The notes beneath the pieces are model-generated. The model did no database searches. It saw nothing but the letters and a program-made list of their open reading frames with translations, and was not told the DNA's origin. From Burkholderiaceae bacterium (GTDB lineage: Bacteria > Pseudomonadota > Gammaproteobacteria > Burkholderiales > Burkholderiaceae_C): a stretch of DNA of 34,667 nucleotides. The translations under genes were made by a program, and so were the position numbers. This document shows positions 27,687 to 34,667 of the stretch, piece after piece. Where the stretch lies: assembly GCA_023954035.1 (NCBI GenBank), contig JAMLIT010000039.1:1-34667 (forward strand), in the 5' to 3' direction. The stretch's first letter is position 1; each line of letters starts with the position of its first letter.

Positions 27687-28660
27687 ACGCGCTCCAATAT
27701 TGCGCCAGACGCTATGGTTTCCGGAATGCAGATGGGCACGACCGGGGCGTAACCCTGGTGCACCGTCTCGGGCATGGCGAGCGATACGGGCGCGGCCTGC
27801 CCGCCCAGGCCTTGGCCGATGAAGCCGTGGCGGGGGTCGATTTGCTCGGGCCAGAACACGCTACCGGCCCTGGCCAGCAGCACCGGGCGTTTGAAGGCTT
27901 GGCCGCTTTGCACCGCCACGTCGCCGTGGCGGCCGAAGCGGGTGAGGCTGTTCCAGTGGCTGCGCACCGGGCAAAAGCCCAGCCCTTGCGGGGCACAGGG
28001 GCCCAGCGTCAACCAGGCGTTGGCACTGCCCTGGCTGGGGGTGGGCCAGGTGATGGCTTGTGCATCACCGGTCAGTTCGAACTTGCCCAGGCCGATGCTG
28101 GCATCGCGCCCATAGCCGTGCGCGCCGATGTAGGCGAAGGCCGCTTGCATATGCGCCAGAGACAGGCGCGATTCATCAAGTACCACCACGATATCCAGCA
28201 GGCTGCCGGGCGCAAGCCAGGTCTGCGCCATGGTGTAGGGGGCAAACATGCCTGTGCCGGTAGTACCGGTCTGGCGGTTGATGGTGTTGTGCGGCTGGAC
28301 GTGGACTTCGGCCTTGCCCAGATCGGCATCGCTGGCCGCCAATTGCTGCCAGGTCGATAGCTGTTCACGCATGCTGGCAGTGGGCAACCAGCGCTTTTTT
28401 TTCAGAACCTTGCGGTCACTGCCGAGGCTGGTTTGCCAGGCGCTGCTGGGCAGGCCAGGCAACGGGATATGGCCGTGCGGCAGAGCGTCCGAGACGACGG
28501 CAAAGGGCCGGCCCAGGGTGTAGCCATGCAGCAGCGCAGTCAGCGCCTCATTGCCCAGTTGGTAGCGCAGCGTCCAGCACAGCTGCCCCAGCAGGGTATC
28601 GCCCGCCAGCGGTGTGCCGAGAGCCGATAGGGGTTTGACGGTAAAGCGGTAGGTCTGCAT
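27683..28660 (-). CDS. csm4: Type III-A effector subunit Csm4 (Cas5 group)
   Basis: A 325-residue RAMP protein that holds the crRNA 5' handle and contacts Cas10. The family start is visible as YRFTVKPLSALGTPLAGDTL, where the substrate-fold start leads to GQLCWTL, and the glycine-rich loop GRDASIGLGKFEL lies near residue 190. I chose the ATG at 28660, which starts MQTYRF; a TTG at 28678 overlapping the csm3 stop would add six residues. The stop overlaps csm5 as ATGA. Its place after csm3 and before csm5 is the standard III-A order. Confidence 0.9.
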   Translation of the reverse strand: MQTYRFTVKPLSALGTPLAGDTLLGQLCWTLRYQLGNEALTALLHGYTLGRPFAVVSDALPHGHIPLPGLPSSAWQTSLGSDRKVLKKKRWLPTASMREQLSTWQQLAASDADLGKAEVHVQPHNTINRQTGTTGTGMFAPYTMAQTWLAPGSLLDIVVVLDESRLSLAHMQAAFAYIGAHGYGRDASIGLGKFELTGDAQAITWPTPSQGSANAWLTLGPCAPQGLGFCPVRSHWNSLTRFGRHGDVAVQSGQAFKRPVLLARAGSVFWPEQIDPRHGFIGQGLGGQAAPVSLAMPETVHQGYAPVVPICIPETIASGAILERV

Positions 28661-28674
28661 GCCGTGACCCACTA

Positions 28675-29415
28675 TCAAGCTGTGGCCCTGGCAAAGGGCT
28701 GCACCTTGTCAAATTCCGCTTGTTTGTCTTCGCCGTCAATAGCCAGGCCGACAAATTTCACCTTGCCGTAGCCGCGCGAGCCGCTACCGCCCAGGCTGTC
28801 GAGTTCCAGCAGTTTGAGTCCTTGCAGCACGGTGTTCAGCAGTTCGTTGCCGTCGCCTGCCAGGCGTTTGACGGAGAGGCGGAAATCAAAGCGGGCACCA
28901 GCGGGAACGCGCTCGGTCTGGCGCGGATGCTCGGCCACGCCGCTGATACGGTTGATGCGGTTTTCGCTTTTCACTTCGGTGAGCATCTGGTTGTTCCCCC
29001 GAATGTCCTGCTCCCAGCAGGCTTGCAGGTTGCAGTCCCAGAACGACAGGCGGCTGGGGCCGATTTCTCTCATTTCCTGGCCCAGCTTGGCGTCGCCGCT
29101 GATGCCAAACAGTTGCAGGATGCGCTTGACCTCGGCCTGCACGCCTGCGCTGGACGCTTCCAGGTCCTTGTAGCCCAGGGGCTCTTCCTTGACGGCGCCG
29201 CTGCGCCATTCGAGCAGGCTTCGCATCTTTCCTTTGAGGCTGGAGCCGGGGATGTAGGGCGCCTGGGTGTGCGGATGGCGCATGACGGTGTTGTCGACGC
29301 CGCCGATGCGCATTTCGCTGTCGCCCGCGCCAATGCGCAGGCCGCTGACCAGCTCCAGCGTGGCGGTGATGGTGGTGATGGCGGTCAACTGGGGCTGTTG
29401 TGCGGCTTGGGTCAT
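28675..29415 (-). CDS. csm3: Type III-A backbone subunit Csm3 (Cas7), target RNA nuclease
   Basis: A 246-residue Cas7-family protein that forms the crRNA filament and cuts target RNA at 6-nt intervals. The motif GLRIGAGDSEMRIGGVDN carries Asp41, which aligns by eye with the catalytic aspartate (Asp33) of Streptococcus Csm3. PYIPGSSLKGKMRSLLEW and the C-terminal LDSLGGSGSRGYGKVKF are strongly conserved. RNA cleavage should therefore be intact. A good ribosome site (CAGGAGA at 29424-29430) precedes the ATG by eight bases, and csm2 ends 3 bp upstream. Confidence 0.96.
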   Translation of the reverse strand: MTQAAQQPQLTAITTITATLELVSGLRIGAGDSEMRIGGVDNTVMRHPHTQAPYIPGSSLKGKMRSLLEWRSGAVKEEPLGYKDLEASSAGVQAEVKRILQLFGISGDAKLGQEMREIGPSRLSFWDCNLQACWEQDIRGNNQMLTEVKSENRINRISGVAEHPRQTERVPAGARFDFRLSVKRLAGDGNELLNTVLQGLKLLELDSLGGSGSRGYGKVKFVGLAIDGEDKQAEFDKVQPFARATA

Positions 29416-29418
29416 GGC

Positions 29419-29880
29419 TTATTTCTCCTGGGCTTTGTAGAAGCCCATGAAGGCTTCCATGAACAATTTGGCGTGACGCAAACTGTCGGCGTCGCTGATC
29501 TGGCGGATGACGTGGGCGAACAGGGTTTCAAAGCACTCGTCCACATGCTCGCGCCCCTTGGCGTAGGCCGCTTTGGCGACCAGCATCTGGATGAAGGGAG
29601 CGACTTCCTGGTATTTGGCTTGGCGCTCGGCGGGCGTACGCTCAAATTGCACGCGCTCGTACCACATCACCAGCTCATCGTAGAAACGGCGCAGCTGGGT
29701 GGATTTGTTCTTTTTACCAGCGCCTGCTTCGGCGATGGTGCGCGCTTTGTCTTGCGCTATGTCAGAGAACAAGGTGGGCGGGATGTTGGTGAGCCGAATG
29801 TCTGCCGTGGAAATCGTGATGCTGGGTGCATCCTGGCGCGGCCGGTCCGTCCAGCCCTGATTGCGTTGGTAGCTTGCCAT
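29419..29880 (-). CDS. csm2: Type III-A small subunit Csm2 (Cas11)
   Basis: A 153-residue helical protein that lines the target RNA side of the Csm complex. Typical features are the stretch TQLRRFYDELVMWYERV (residues 61-77) and a C-terminal helix pair ending LFMEAFMGFYKAQEK. The N-terminal 30 residues are polar and probably flexible. It starts 9 bp after the cas10 stop behind a strong ribosome site and is followed by csm3 after 3 bp. Confidence 0.93.
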   Translation of the reverse strand: MASYQRNQGWTDRPRQDAPSITISTADIRLTNIPPTLFSDIAQDKARTIAEAGAGKKNKSTQLRRFYDELVMWYERVQFERTPAERQAKYQEVAPFIQMLVAKAAYAKGREHVDECFETLFAHVIRQISDADSLRHAKLFMEAFMGFYKAQEK

Positions 29881-29883
29881 GGT

Positions 29884-29891
29884 CTCTCCTT
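29884..29891 (-). promoter_or_regulatory. Strong ribosome binding site for csm2, overlapping the cas10 stop
   Basis: AAGGAGAG on the minus strand overlaps the last bases of cas10 and lies three to four bases before the csm2 ATG. It may let csm2 and the genes after it be translated well even if cas10 is now poorly translated. Confidence 0.65.
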
Positions 29892-32535
29892 AACGCTGGC
29901 GGTAAAAGTGGTTGAAAAGCGGGATGCGGAACTTGCTGCCCAATTGCTCCAGCCCCTGCTCGCCCAACACCTGGGCCAGGCGCGTTTGCGCCTGGTGACG
30001 AAGCTGGGTCTGCATTTGGGGGTCTGCATGCTTGAGCTTGTCCACCACATAGCGGCGCGTGCGGTAGGCAAAGCGGCTGCGCCACATGGGATGCTCGGGG
30101 TTTTTTGTGTCTTGCTTCAGGTCGATCAGGTGCAGCAGGCCATAGATGTAGCTGGTGGACAAGTCATAGTCCGCGCGGACGTCCTCCAGCTGCTGCTGCA
30201 AAGACTCGATGGCTTTCCACTCTGACCAGCGCACGCGTTCGCCATACACCACCAGGGCGTTTTTGCGTTGGGCGGGGTCGGTGTGGTTGCTGCCCTTGGC
30301 TTCCTCCAGCGCGTCCTCTGCCTGTGCAACCAGGGTTTGCATGGGCAGGCCAGGCTTGGTCATGCACAGCCCGGCGGAGAAGGTGATGCCGGGGTTGCCT
30401 GCCACGTAGGTTCTGAAGGCCTCGGCCATGCGGGCGGCCAGCTTTTGCGTGCTGTGCCAGGGGCCGATGAGGAAGAAGTCGTCGCCGCCTGCAAACACGG
30501 TATAGGTGTTCGGAAACTCCTTGGTGCACAACGCCGGCAGATAGACGGCAAAGAAGGCGTTCAGCTGGCGCGACAGCGTCGCCATCTTGGCAAAGGTGGG
30601 CGCCTGCAGGCCTTGCTGGAACAGCATGCCAAGGTTGTCCACGTCGCCCTTGAGCGTCATAAGTGCCACTTGGCCCTGCCAGTTGCTGGCATTGCTGGTG
30701 TCTTCACGCTTGGGCTGGCGGTCTTCGCAGGCGATGTGGTTGAAGGTTTTTCCGGCTCCTTGCTGCACATCATCGACATCGACACTACCTTCTATGCCTA
30801 GGTATTTGGCCTGGGTTTGCAGGTCGAGGCTGGTAAAGCGGGGAACGTAGGCATTGATGTAGCGGCGGGCGTAACCGTGCCACAGCATCTCATCCAGACT
30901 GGTGGGCAGGCTGAAATCCCAGCAGCGTGCCAGGCTGGCGTTGGCCGCCAGGTTGCCAAACTTTCCGCTTTGGTCCTCATCCGCGGTAAAGGCGACGGTG
31001 TAGCCAAAGATGGGTACTTCCAGTTGTGTGACGCTGGAGCCGACGGCAATGGCAGTGCGGTCACGCAGCACCAGCAGCCGGTCCTGGCGTGACAGGCCTT
31101 TGCCGATGGCGATCTGGTCGCGTGAGAGGGCGGCACTGGCCTGGCCGGCGTCTTCTTTGTCGGCAGGCAAGCGGTCGTTGTAGCGGCACACGCCGTACGG
31201 GTAATGAATCGCAAACACGGCGGGGGCGCTGCTGGCTGTGAGATCAAAACGGTGCAGCTTGGCCCTTTCCAGGTCGGCAAACAGTTCATTCATCAATGCT
31301 TGAAATCGGTGGCTGGGCTGTTTGTCCAGAAAATCATTGCCGCTTGCGGCCTTGCTCGCCAGGCCCAGGCCGGCCAGGCCAAAGCTGTGCTGCAAGAACC
31401 AGTCGTTGAGCTCCTGGCGCACTGCGGCCAGTTGCTTGCGTGCCTGCGCGGTGTTAGGCGCCACGATGAGGAATTTGCCAGCGCCGTTGGTGATCTGGCT
31501 GGTGGGCGGCAGTTGTAGGGCGTCCAGCACCTTGAGTGCGGCCAGTTCGGTGAACAGAGACACTTGGAATGAGCGTCCGCGCAGCAGCCGGGCGGCATCG
31601 CGCCGAGTCTGACCGCCATCGGCAAAAATGAAATCTTGAATGCCGAAGAAGTCACCCTGGATGAGCAGGAATTTTTGTTCGTCCCAGTCCCGGCGCTCTT
31701 TGAGCCGCTGCGCAGCGGCTGCATCGGTCTGGCCTTCTGCCTCGTGCCAGCGCCACAGAGCGACGGCCAGGGCGGCGGTGGTTTTGCTGTGGTCGTAGAG
31801 CGATACCTCAGGCTTGCTCCCAAAGGCAGTGGCCGACGGGATGGCGTGGGTGAAGGTGAGCCAGGCAGTATCGAAATGGTCCAGCCAAAGGGGCCACTGG
31901 CCGCGGTGCGTGGCAGGAATTGCCTGCAATGCCTCAAGAAACTGCTGCCACAGCTGGGCATATTCCTGCTGCGCCGGACCGTCCTGCCCGGGTTCGCAGC
32001 TCTCGCGAGGCTGCGGAAAAATGGCCTGTGGGGACAAAGCCTTGAGCGGGTAGCGCCACTTCAGGGTCTTGAGAGTGGGGCTCTGCGCTTGCCCGTCCAA
32101 CTGCACTTGCTCAAGCAGCGAAAGAAGGCGTGCCTGATAGTGGTTGCGCCCGGTGGAGGTGTTTTCATTGCCCTCCTTCGCGGCGTTGTATTTCTCGAAG
32201 GCCTCGCGTTCAAAGCCGCTCGCCAAGCGGTCCGCGGTGGCAATGATCCACTGCAGGAACGTTTCCGGCCTGTGGTGTGCCGCCGCAGCGTTGACGAGCG
32301 AGTCCGTGGTCCTTGGATCGCCCGCTGGGCCCGATCCGGCCTGCAATTGCGTGCGGTTGATGAACGGCGCCATGGCCCCGTGAATCAAGTTCGGCGCGTG
32401 CCGTTCAATGTGATCAAAGGCCATCGCGGTGTAAGCCGCGTGCACATGACTGTGGTATCCGCCCTGGCCACCAGTCGCTGTGCTGTGCCAGGGACAGTAC
32501 TGGGTTTTGTGTGCATCTAGGGAAACGCTGATCAA
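29890..32535 (-). CDS. cas10: Cas10/Csm1, 5'-truncated by an IS element (HD motif lost, GGDD kept)
   Basis: The large subunit of the Csm complex; it makes cyclic oligoadenylates and, if its HD domain works, cuts DNA. The open frame is 881 codons from a TTG at 32535 inside the IS end. Native sequence starts only at LDAHKTQYCPWH. Relatives carry about 40 more residues before this point, including the LLHDxGK motif with the catalytic His-Asp pair, which is absent here. Other HD-region pieces remain (HSHVHAAY, AAAAHHRPETFLQWIIATADR). The palm domain keeps LLIQGDFFGIQDF, LKGDVDNLG and the cyclase motif FAGGDDFF (GGDD at 683-686). No usable ribosome site is evident at the TTG. The native promoter is also gone. 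Confidence 0.93.
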   Translation of the reverse strand: MISVSLDAHKTQYCPWHSTATGGQGGYHSHVHAAYTAMAFDHIERHAPNLIHGAMAPFINRTQLQAGSGPAGDPRTTDSLVNAAAAHHRPETFLQWIIATADRLASGFEREAFEKYNAAKEGNENTSTGRNHYQARLLSLLEQVQLDGQAQSPTLKTLKWRYPLKALSPQAIFPQPRESCEPGQDGPAQQEYAQLWQQFLEALQAIPATHRGQWPLWLDHFDTAWLTFTHAIPSATAFGSKPEVSLYDHSKTTAALAVALWRWHEAEGQTDAAAAQRLKERRDWDEQKFLLIQGDFFGIQDFIFADGGQTRRDAARLLRGRSFQVSLFTELAALKVLDALQLPPTSQITNGAGKFLIVAPNTAQARKQLAAVRQELNDWFLQHSFGLAGLGLASKAASGNDFLDKQPSHRFQALMNELFADLERAKLHRFDLTASSAPAVFAIHYPYGVCRYNDRLPADKEDAGQASAALSRDQIAIGKGLSRQDRLLVLRDRTAIAVGSSVTQLEVPIFGYTVAFTADEDQSGKFGNLAANASLARCWDFSLPTSLDEMLWHGYARRYINAYVPRFTSLDLQTQAKYLGIEGSVDVDDVQQGAGKTFNHIACEDRQPKREDTSNASNWQGQVALMTLKGDVDNLGMLFQQGLQAPTFAKMATLSRQLNAFFAVYLPALCTKEFPNTYTVFAGGDDFFLIGPWHSTQKLAARMAEAFRTYVAGNPGITFSAGLCMTKPGLPMQTLVAQAEDALEEAKGSNHTDPAQRKNALVVYGERVRWSEWKAIESLQQQLEDVRADYDLSTSYIYGLLHLIDLKQDTKNPEHPMWRSRFAYRTRRYVVDKLKHADPQMQTQLRHQAQTRLAQVLGEQGLEQLGSKFRIPLFNHFYRQR

Positions 32536-32536
32536 T
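32521..32536. repeat. Left terminal inverted repeat of the IS5 element
   Basis: GGAAACGCTGATCAAT matches the inverted right end in 14 of 16 bases. The TTG from which the cas10 frame is open lies in this repeat. Confidence 0.85.
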
Positions 32537-32618
32537 CACCGCTTCGCGCAGGCCAACATGTGATGGCTTTTGGATTTCACGATGCGATCTGATTGAAGTC
32601 TGTTTTTGTCGATTTCAA

Positions 32619-32632
32619 GGGCCAGAAGGCCC
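32619..32632. terminator. Possible weak stem-loop inside the IS, downstream of the transposase
   Basis: GGGCC-AGAA-GGCCC is a perfect 5-bp stem with a 4-nt loop. On the plus strand it is followed by GGTTTTCT, which resembles a weak terminator in that direction. On the minus strand, the direction of the transposase and cas10, only TTGAAAT follows, so it may not stop read-through into cas10. Confidence 0.3.
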
Positions 32633-32664
32633 GGTTTTCTCCCCTATCGGGGCCGATCTCCCGT

Positions 32665-33672
32665 TCAAGACGCTCCTTGGGCTTGCAACGCCAGCAATCG
32701 TTTCTTGGCGATCACCAAATTGGCCAGGCCAAATAAGCTGAACATCTGCGCGCCGTTCTTGGCCAAGCCTTTGTAGCGGCTCTTCTGGTGCTTGAACAAG
32801 TTCTTCACTACATGGAACGGGTGCTCGACCCGCGCCCTGATTTGCGCCTTGACGCGCTCCAGCGCTTGCGTGAGTTCCTTGAGCGCGCCCTCGGCCATAC
32901 CCTTGAGTTTGGCCCGCCCCATGGCCACGTTCCACTTCACGTCCGATTGGATGTCTCCGGCCTCCTGGGCCTTGATGATCTCTTCGCGCTTTTCCACACT
33001 CACGTAGCCCGCATCGGCAAACACTTCACTCTCTTGTCCGTGCAGCAACTCATGCGTGTGGGCCACATCGGATTCGTTGGCCGACGTGACATGCACGCTA
33101 TGCACCAGGCCCGAGTCAGCATCCGCGCCGATGTGCGCCTTCATGCCGAAGTACCACTGGTTGCGCTTCTTGGTTTGGTGCATTTCGGGGTCACGCTCCT
33201 TGCGTTCGTTCTTGGTCGAACTCGGCGCGTTGATGATGGTGGCGTCCACCATCGTGCCCTCGCGCATCATCAGACCGCGCTCGCTCAGGTGGGCGTTGAT
33301 CTGGGCAAACATCACCTCGGTGAGATGGTTGTCCTCCAGCCGGCGGCGGAACTTCAACACCGTTGTGGCATCGGGCGCCTCTTCGCGCCCCAGGTCAATG
33401 CCTACAAAGCTGCGGATCGCAGCGCTGTCGCTGACAGCGTCTTCCAGCGCTTCATCGGCCAAGCCGTACCACTGCTGCACAAAGTACAAGCGCAGCATGC
33501 GCTCGAGCCCAATGGGCGGGCGACCGCGCTTGCCCGTGGGGTAGTACGGCTCAACGGCTGCGATCAACCGGGCCCACGGCACCACTTGGTTCATCTCCGC
33601 GAGAAACTTCTCGCGTCGCGTCACCCGCTTCTTCGTCTGGTGTTCGGCTGTCGCAAAGCTGATCTGCTTCAT
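32665..33672 (-). CDS. IS5-family transposase (IS5 group)
   Basis: A 335-residue DDE transposase similar along its length to E. coli IS5 transposase as I remember it. Landmarks are YGLADEALEDAVSD, the first Asp in GTMVDATIINAPSSTKN, the block RDPEMHQTKKRNQWYFGMKA, the second Asp in VFADAGYVS, and the Glu in RARVEHPFHVVK. The frame is uninterrupted and the ends are present, so the element may still move. The ATG at 33672 has only a weak ribosome site. Confidence 0.95.
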   Translation of the reverse strand: MKQISFATAEHQTKKRVTRREKFLAEMNQVVPWARLIAAVEPYYPTGKRGRPPIGLERMLRLYFVQQWYGLADEALEDAVSDSAAIRSFVGIDLGREEAPDATTVLKFRRRLEDNHLTEVMFAQINAHLSERGLMMREGTMVDATIINAPSSTKNERKERDPEMHQTKKRNQWYFGMKAHIGADADSGLVHSVHVTSANESDVAHTHELLHGQESEVFADAGYVSVEKREEIIKAQEAGDIQSDVKWNVAMGRAKLKGMAEGALKELTQALERVKAQIRARVEHPFHVVKNLFKHQKSRYKGLAKNGAQMFSLFGLANLVIAKKRLLALQAQGAS

Positions 33673-33742
33673 GATGTTTCGTCTCGGGTCGCCCTGTGAC
33701 TATCAACGCTTCAGTTCGCTTCGCCGTAGACGCGCTGCGTCG

Positions 33743-33758
33743 AATAAATCAGCGTTTC
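33743..33758. repeat. Right terminal inverted repeat of the IS5 element
   Basis: Read on the minus strand this is GGAAACGCTGATTTAT, matching the left end at 14 of 16 positions. The flank TTAG follows at 33759-33762. Confidence 0.85.
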
Positions 33759-33801
33759 CTTAGCAACAATCACGTTATTTTTAGGTTGCTCTCTTTTTGC
33801 G

Positions 33802-34413
33802 TTGGCGGACTACAAAACGGCCGTAAATGCGCATAATCGCGGAGACTACGCAACGGCGCTTAGAGAATTCAAAGCACTGGCTGATAAAGGCGACCCAAAC
33901 TCCCAATTCAATTTAGGCCAGATGTACGCATCCGGTAAGGGTGTCCCTATTAGTTATGAGGCAGCGGCCAGTTGGTTTCTAAAAGCCGCTACGCAGGGTG
34001 ACGCAGGAGCACAATCCTTTCTCGGTCAGATGTATTTTTCCGGTCAGGGAGTGCCACAAAATTATCAATCCGAAGCAATGTTCTGGCGCAAAGCTGCCGA
34101 GCAGGACGATACGCCTGCCCAGTTCAATCTCGGCAGCTTGTACCTAAATGGTCAAGGCGTGACGCAGTCTTACAAAGAGGCTTTGGTTTGGTTTGACAAA
34201 GCAGCAAGAAAGGGATTTGCCATGGCTCAAAACAATCTTGGCTTTATGTATGCCAATGGATACGGCGTTTCCCAAAATTATGTCCAAGCGTATGTGTGGG
34301 CGAGTCGGGCCGCAACGCAGGGGCTTAACCAAGCAATTCAGCTTCGAAACGACGTAGTCGCAAGAATGACCCCCGTTCAAATTGCTGAAGTGAAACGCCT
34401 ACTAAACAACTGA
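33802..34413 (+). CDS. Sel1-repeat (TPR-like) protein, 5' end cut by the IS
   Basis: A protein of about 203 residues with four Sel1-like repeats, each of the type AQxxLGxMYxxGxGVxxxYxxAxxWxxKAA (NSQFNLGQMYASGKGV, AQSFLGQMYFSGQGV, AQFNLGSLYLNGQGV, AQNNLGFMYANGYGV). These form alpha-solenoids for protein contacts. Upstream in the same frame, from the IS end, are residues FLGCSLFALA just before DYKTAV, which look like the end of a signal peptide with an Ala-x-Ala cleavage site. The native start Met is therefore missing and the TTG at 33802 is only the first remaining start-like codon. The gene is richer in A and T than its neighbours. The protein was probably periplasmic; it is likely no longer exported. 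Confidence 0.75.
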   Translation: MADYKTAVNAHNRGDYATALREFKALADKGDPNSQFNLGQMYASGKGVPISYEAAASWFLKAATQGDAGAQSFLGQMYFSGQGVPQNYQSEAMFWRKAAEQDDTPAQFNLGSLYLNGQGVTQSYKEALVWFDKAARKGFAMAQNNLGFMYANGYGVSQNYVQAYVWASRAATQGLNQAIQLRNDVVARMTPVQIAEVKRLLNN

Positions 34414-34440
34414 CTAAACGAAGCAGAAAAAGGATGATCC

Positions 34441-34641
34441 GTGGCAACGAAGACATTCGCGCTAGCCGTTTTGGTAAGCATGATTTCTATTCCATCTAAA
34501 CTGGCTTTGTGCTTCAAACGATGCCCAACCCTGCAAGCGGGACTGAGAAAAAACGAGCAGCCCCTTACTTTTACGTTGCATGGCCGCTTTCAAAACGGGG
34601 CTCTGGCAGTTTCTGGCCGACAGCAACCGCGCATCGTCTGA
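34441..34641 (+). CDS. Doubtful 66-residue ORF with hydrophobic N-terminus
   Basis: A GTG at 34441 lies seven bases after AAGGA. The first 25 residues (ATKTFALAVLVSMISIPSKL) are hydrophobic like a signal or membrane segment. The rest has no recognisable fold and runs through the attC-like sequence at 34523-34581. It may be a decayed or chance frame. Another open frame starting at the ATG at 34580 runs off the window end and could be the beginning of the next gene. Confidence 0.25.
   Translation: MATKTFALAVLVSMISIPSKLALCFKRCPTLQAGLRKNEQPLTFTLHGRFQNGALAVSGRQQPRIV
34523..34581 (+). other. Integron attC-like 59-bp site (tentative)
   Basis: The segment starts with GCCCAAC (fits RYYYAAC) and ends with GTTGCAT (six of seven fit to GTTRRRY). 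Inside are CAAGCGGGACTG and CAGCCCCTTACTT, which can pair imperfectly as the attC arms do. The total is 59 bp, inside the size range of cassette recombination sites. It lies 109 bp after the Sel1 stop. Only about four of seven outer bases pair with each other, so this is a suggestion. Confidence 0.3.
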
Positions 34642-34667
34642 GACCTTATCGCGCTGCTTCAGGCATG

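Larger units (their letters stand above)
32521..33758 (-). mobile_element. IS5-family insertion sequence, 1238 bp, complete
   Basis: The element is bounded by inverted repeats starting GGAAACGCTGAT and contains one intact DDE transposase gene. The 4-bp flanks are CTAG (left) and TTAG (right). Both fit the YTAR target pattern of the IS5 group, but they differ, so they are not a clean target duplication. The left end interrupts cas10 and the right end interrupts the signal peptide of the Sel1 gene. The transposase points toward the cas operon, so its transcript could read into cas10. Confidence 0.9.

Noticed and set aside
33728-33740. GACGC-GCT-GCGTC small hairpin near the right IS end
   Set aside because: A 5-bp stem in GC-rich DNA is expected by chance, and no function is supported.

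Overview
The window looks like a chromosomal segment of a high-GC betaproteobacterium, most likely of the family Comamonadaceae. The reasons are the protein flavour (monomeric NADP isocitrate dehydrogenase, 435-residue glutamate dehydrogenase, a PACE efflux protein) and copies of a short palindromic intergenic element, AAGCGCTAGC and its mirror image, that I associate with Acidovorax/Polaromonas-type genomes. The genus cannot be fixed from the sequence alone.

Region 1 (1-8726) is ordinary metabolism: a proline-rich hypothetical protein, a GPH-type sugar transporter overlapping an AMP-dependent acyl ligase, gdhA, a PACE-family efflux protein, and icd.

Region 2 (8993-32535) is one large type III-A CRISPR-Cas locus, entirely on the minus strand. 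The array has 49 repeats of 36 nt and 48 spacers. Read in transcription order the genes are cas10 (5' truncated), csm2, csm3, csm4, csm5, a Nudix hydrolase, cad1 (CARF plus adenosine deaminase), cas6, a YhaO/SbcD-like nuclease, a YhaN/SbcC-like SMC ATPase, csx16, a Csx2-type CARF-HEPN RNase, an NE0113-type CARF protein ('Csm6' in some databases), cas2, cas1, a second cas2, the leader and the array. Stop and start codons overlap as ATGA at csm4/csm5, nudix/cad1, cad1/cas6, cas6/yhaO and csx16/csx2, so much of this acts as one translationally coupled unit. The expected logic is that target RNA binding switches the Cas10 palm domain (GGDD present) to make cyclic oligoadenylates. These would activate three CARF proteins: Cad1 (ATP to ITP, with the Nudix enzyme as a likely ITP hydrolase), the HEPN RNase, and a CARF protein whose C-terminus looks more like a winged helix than HEPN. 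Csx16 is the likely off-switch that removes the messenger. The SbcCD-like pair is locked between cas6 and csx16 and has no standard role in type III-A systems.

Region 3 (32521-33758) is a complete IS5-family element. It sits on top of the start of cas10, so the N-terminal residues that normally carry the HD nuclease motif and the native promoter are gone. The other side of the element cuts into the signal peptide of an unrelated Sel1-repeat gene, and the two 4-bp flanks do not match. This suggests a deletion or rearrangement rather than a simple insertion. The AT-richer right end carries the Sel1 gene, a small doubtful ORF and a 59-bp integron attC-like sequence.

The most interesting content is the Cad1-Nudix-Cas6-SbcDC translational chain inside a multi-effector type III-A operon whose Cas10 has lost its HD motif, plus a spacer set that reads as antisense to phage mRNAs.
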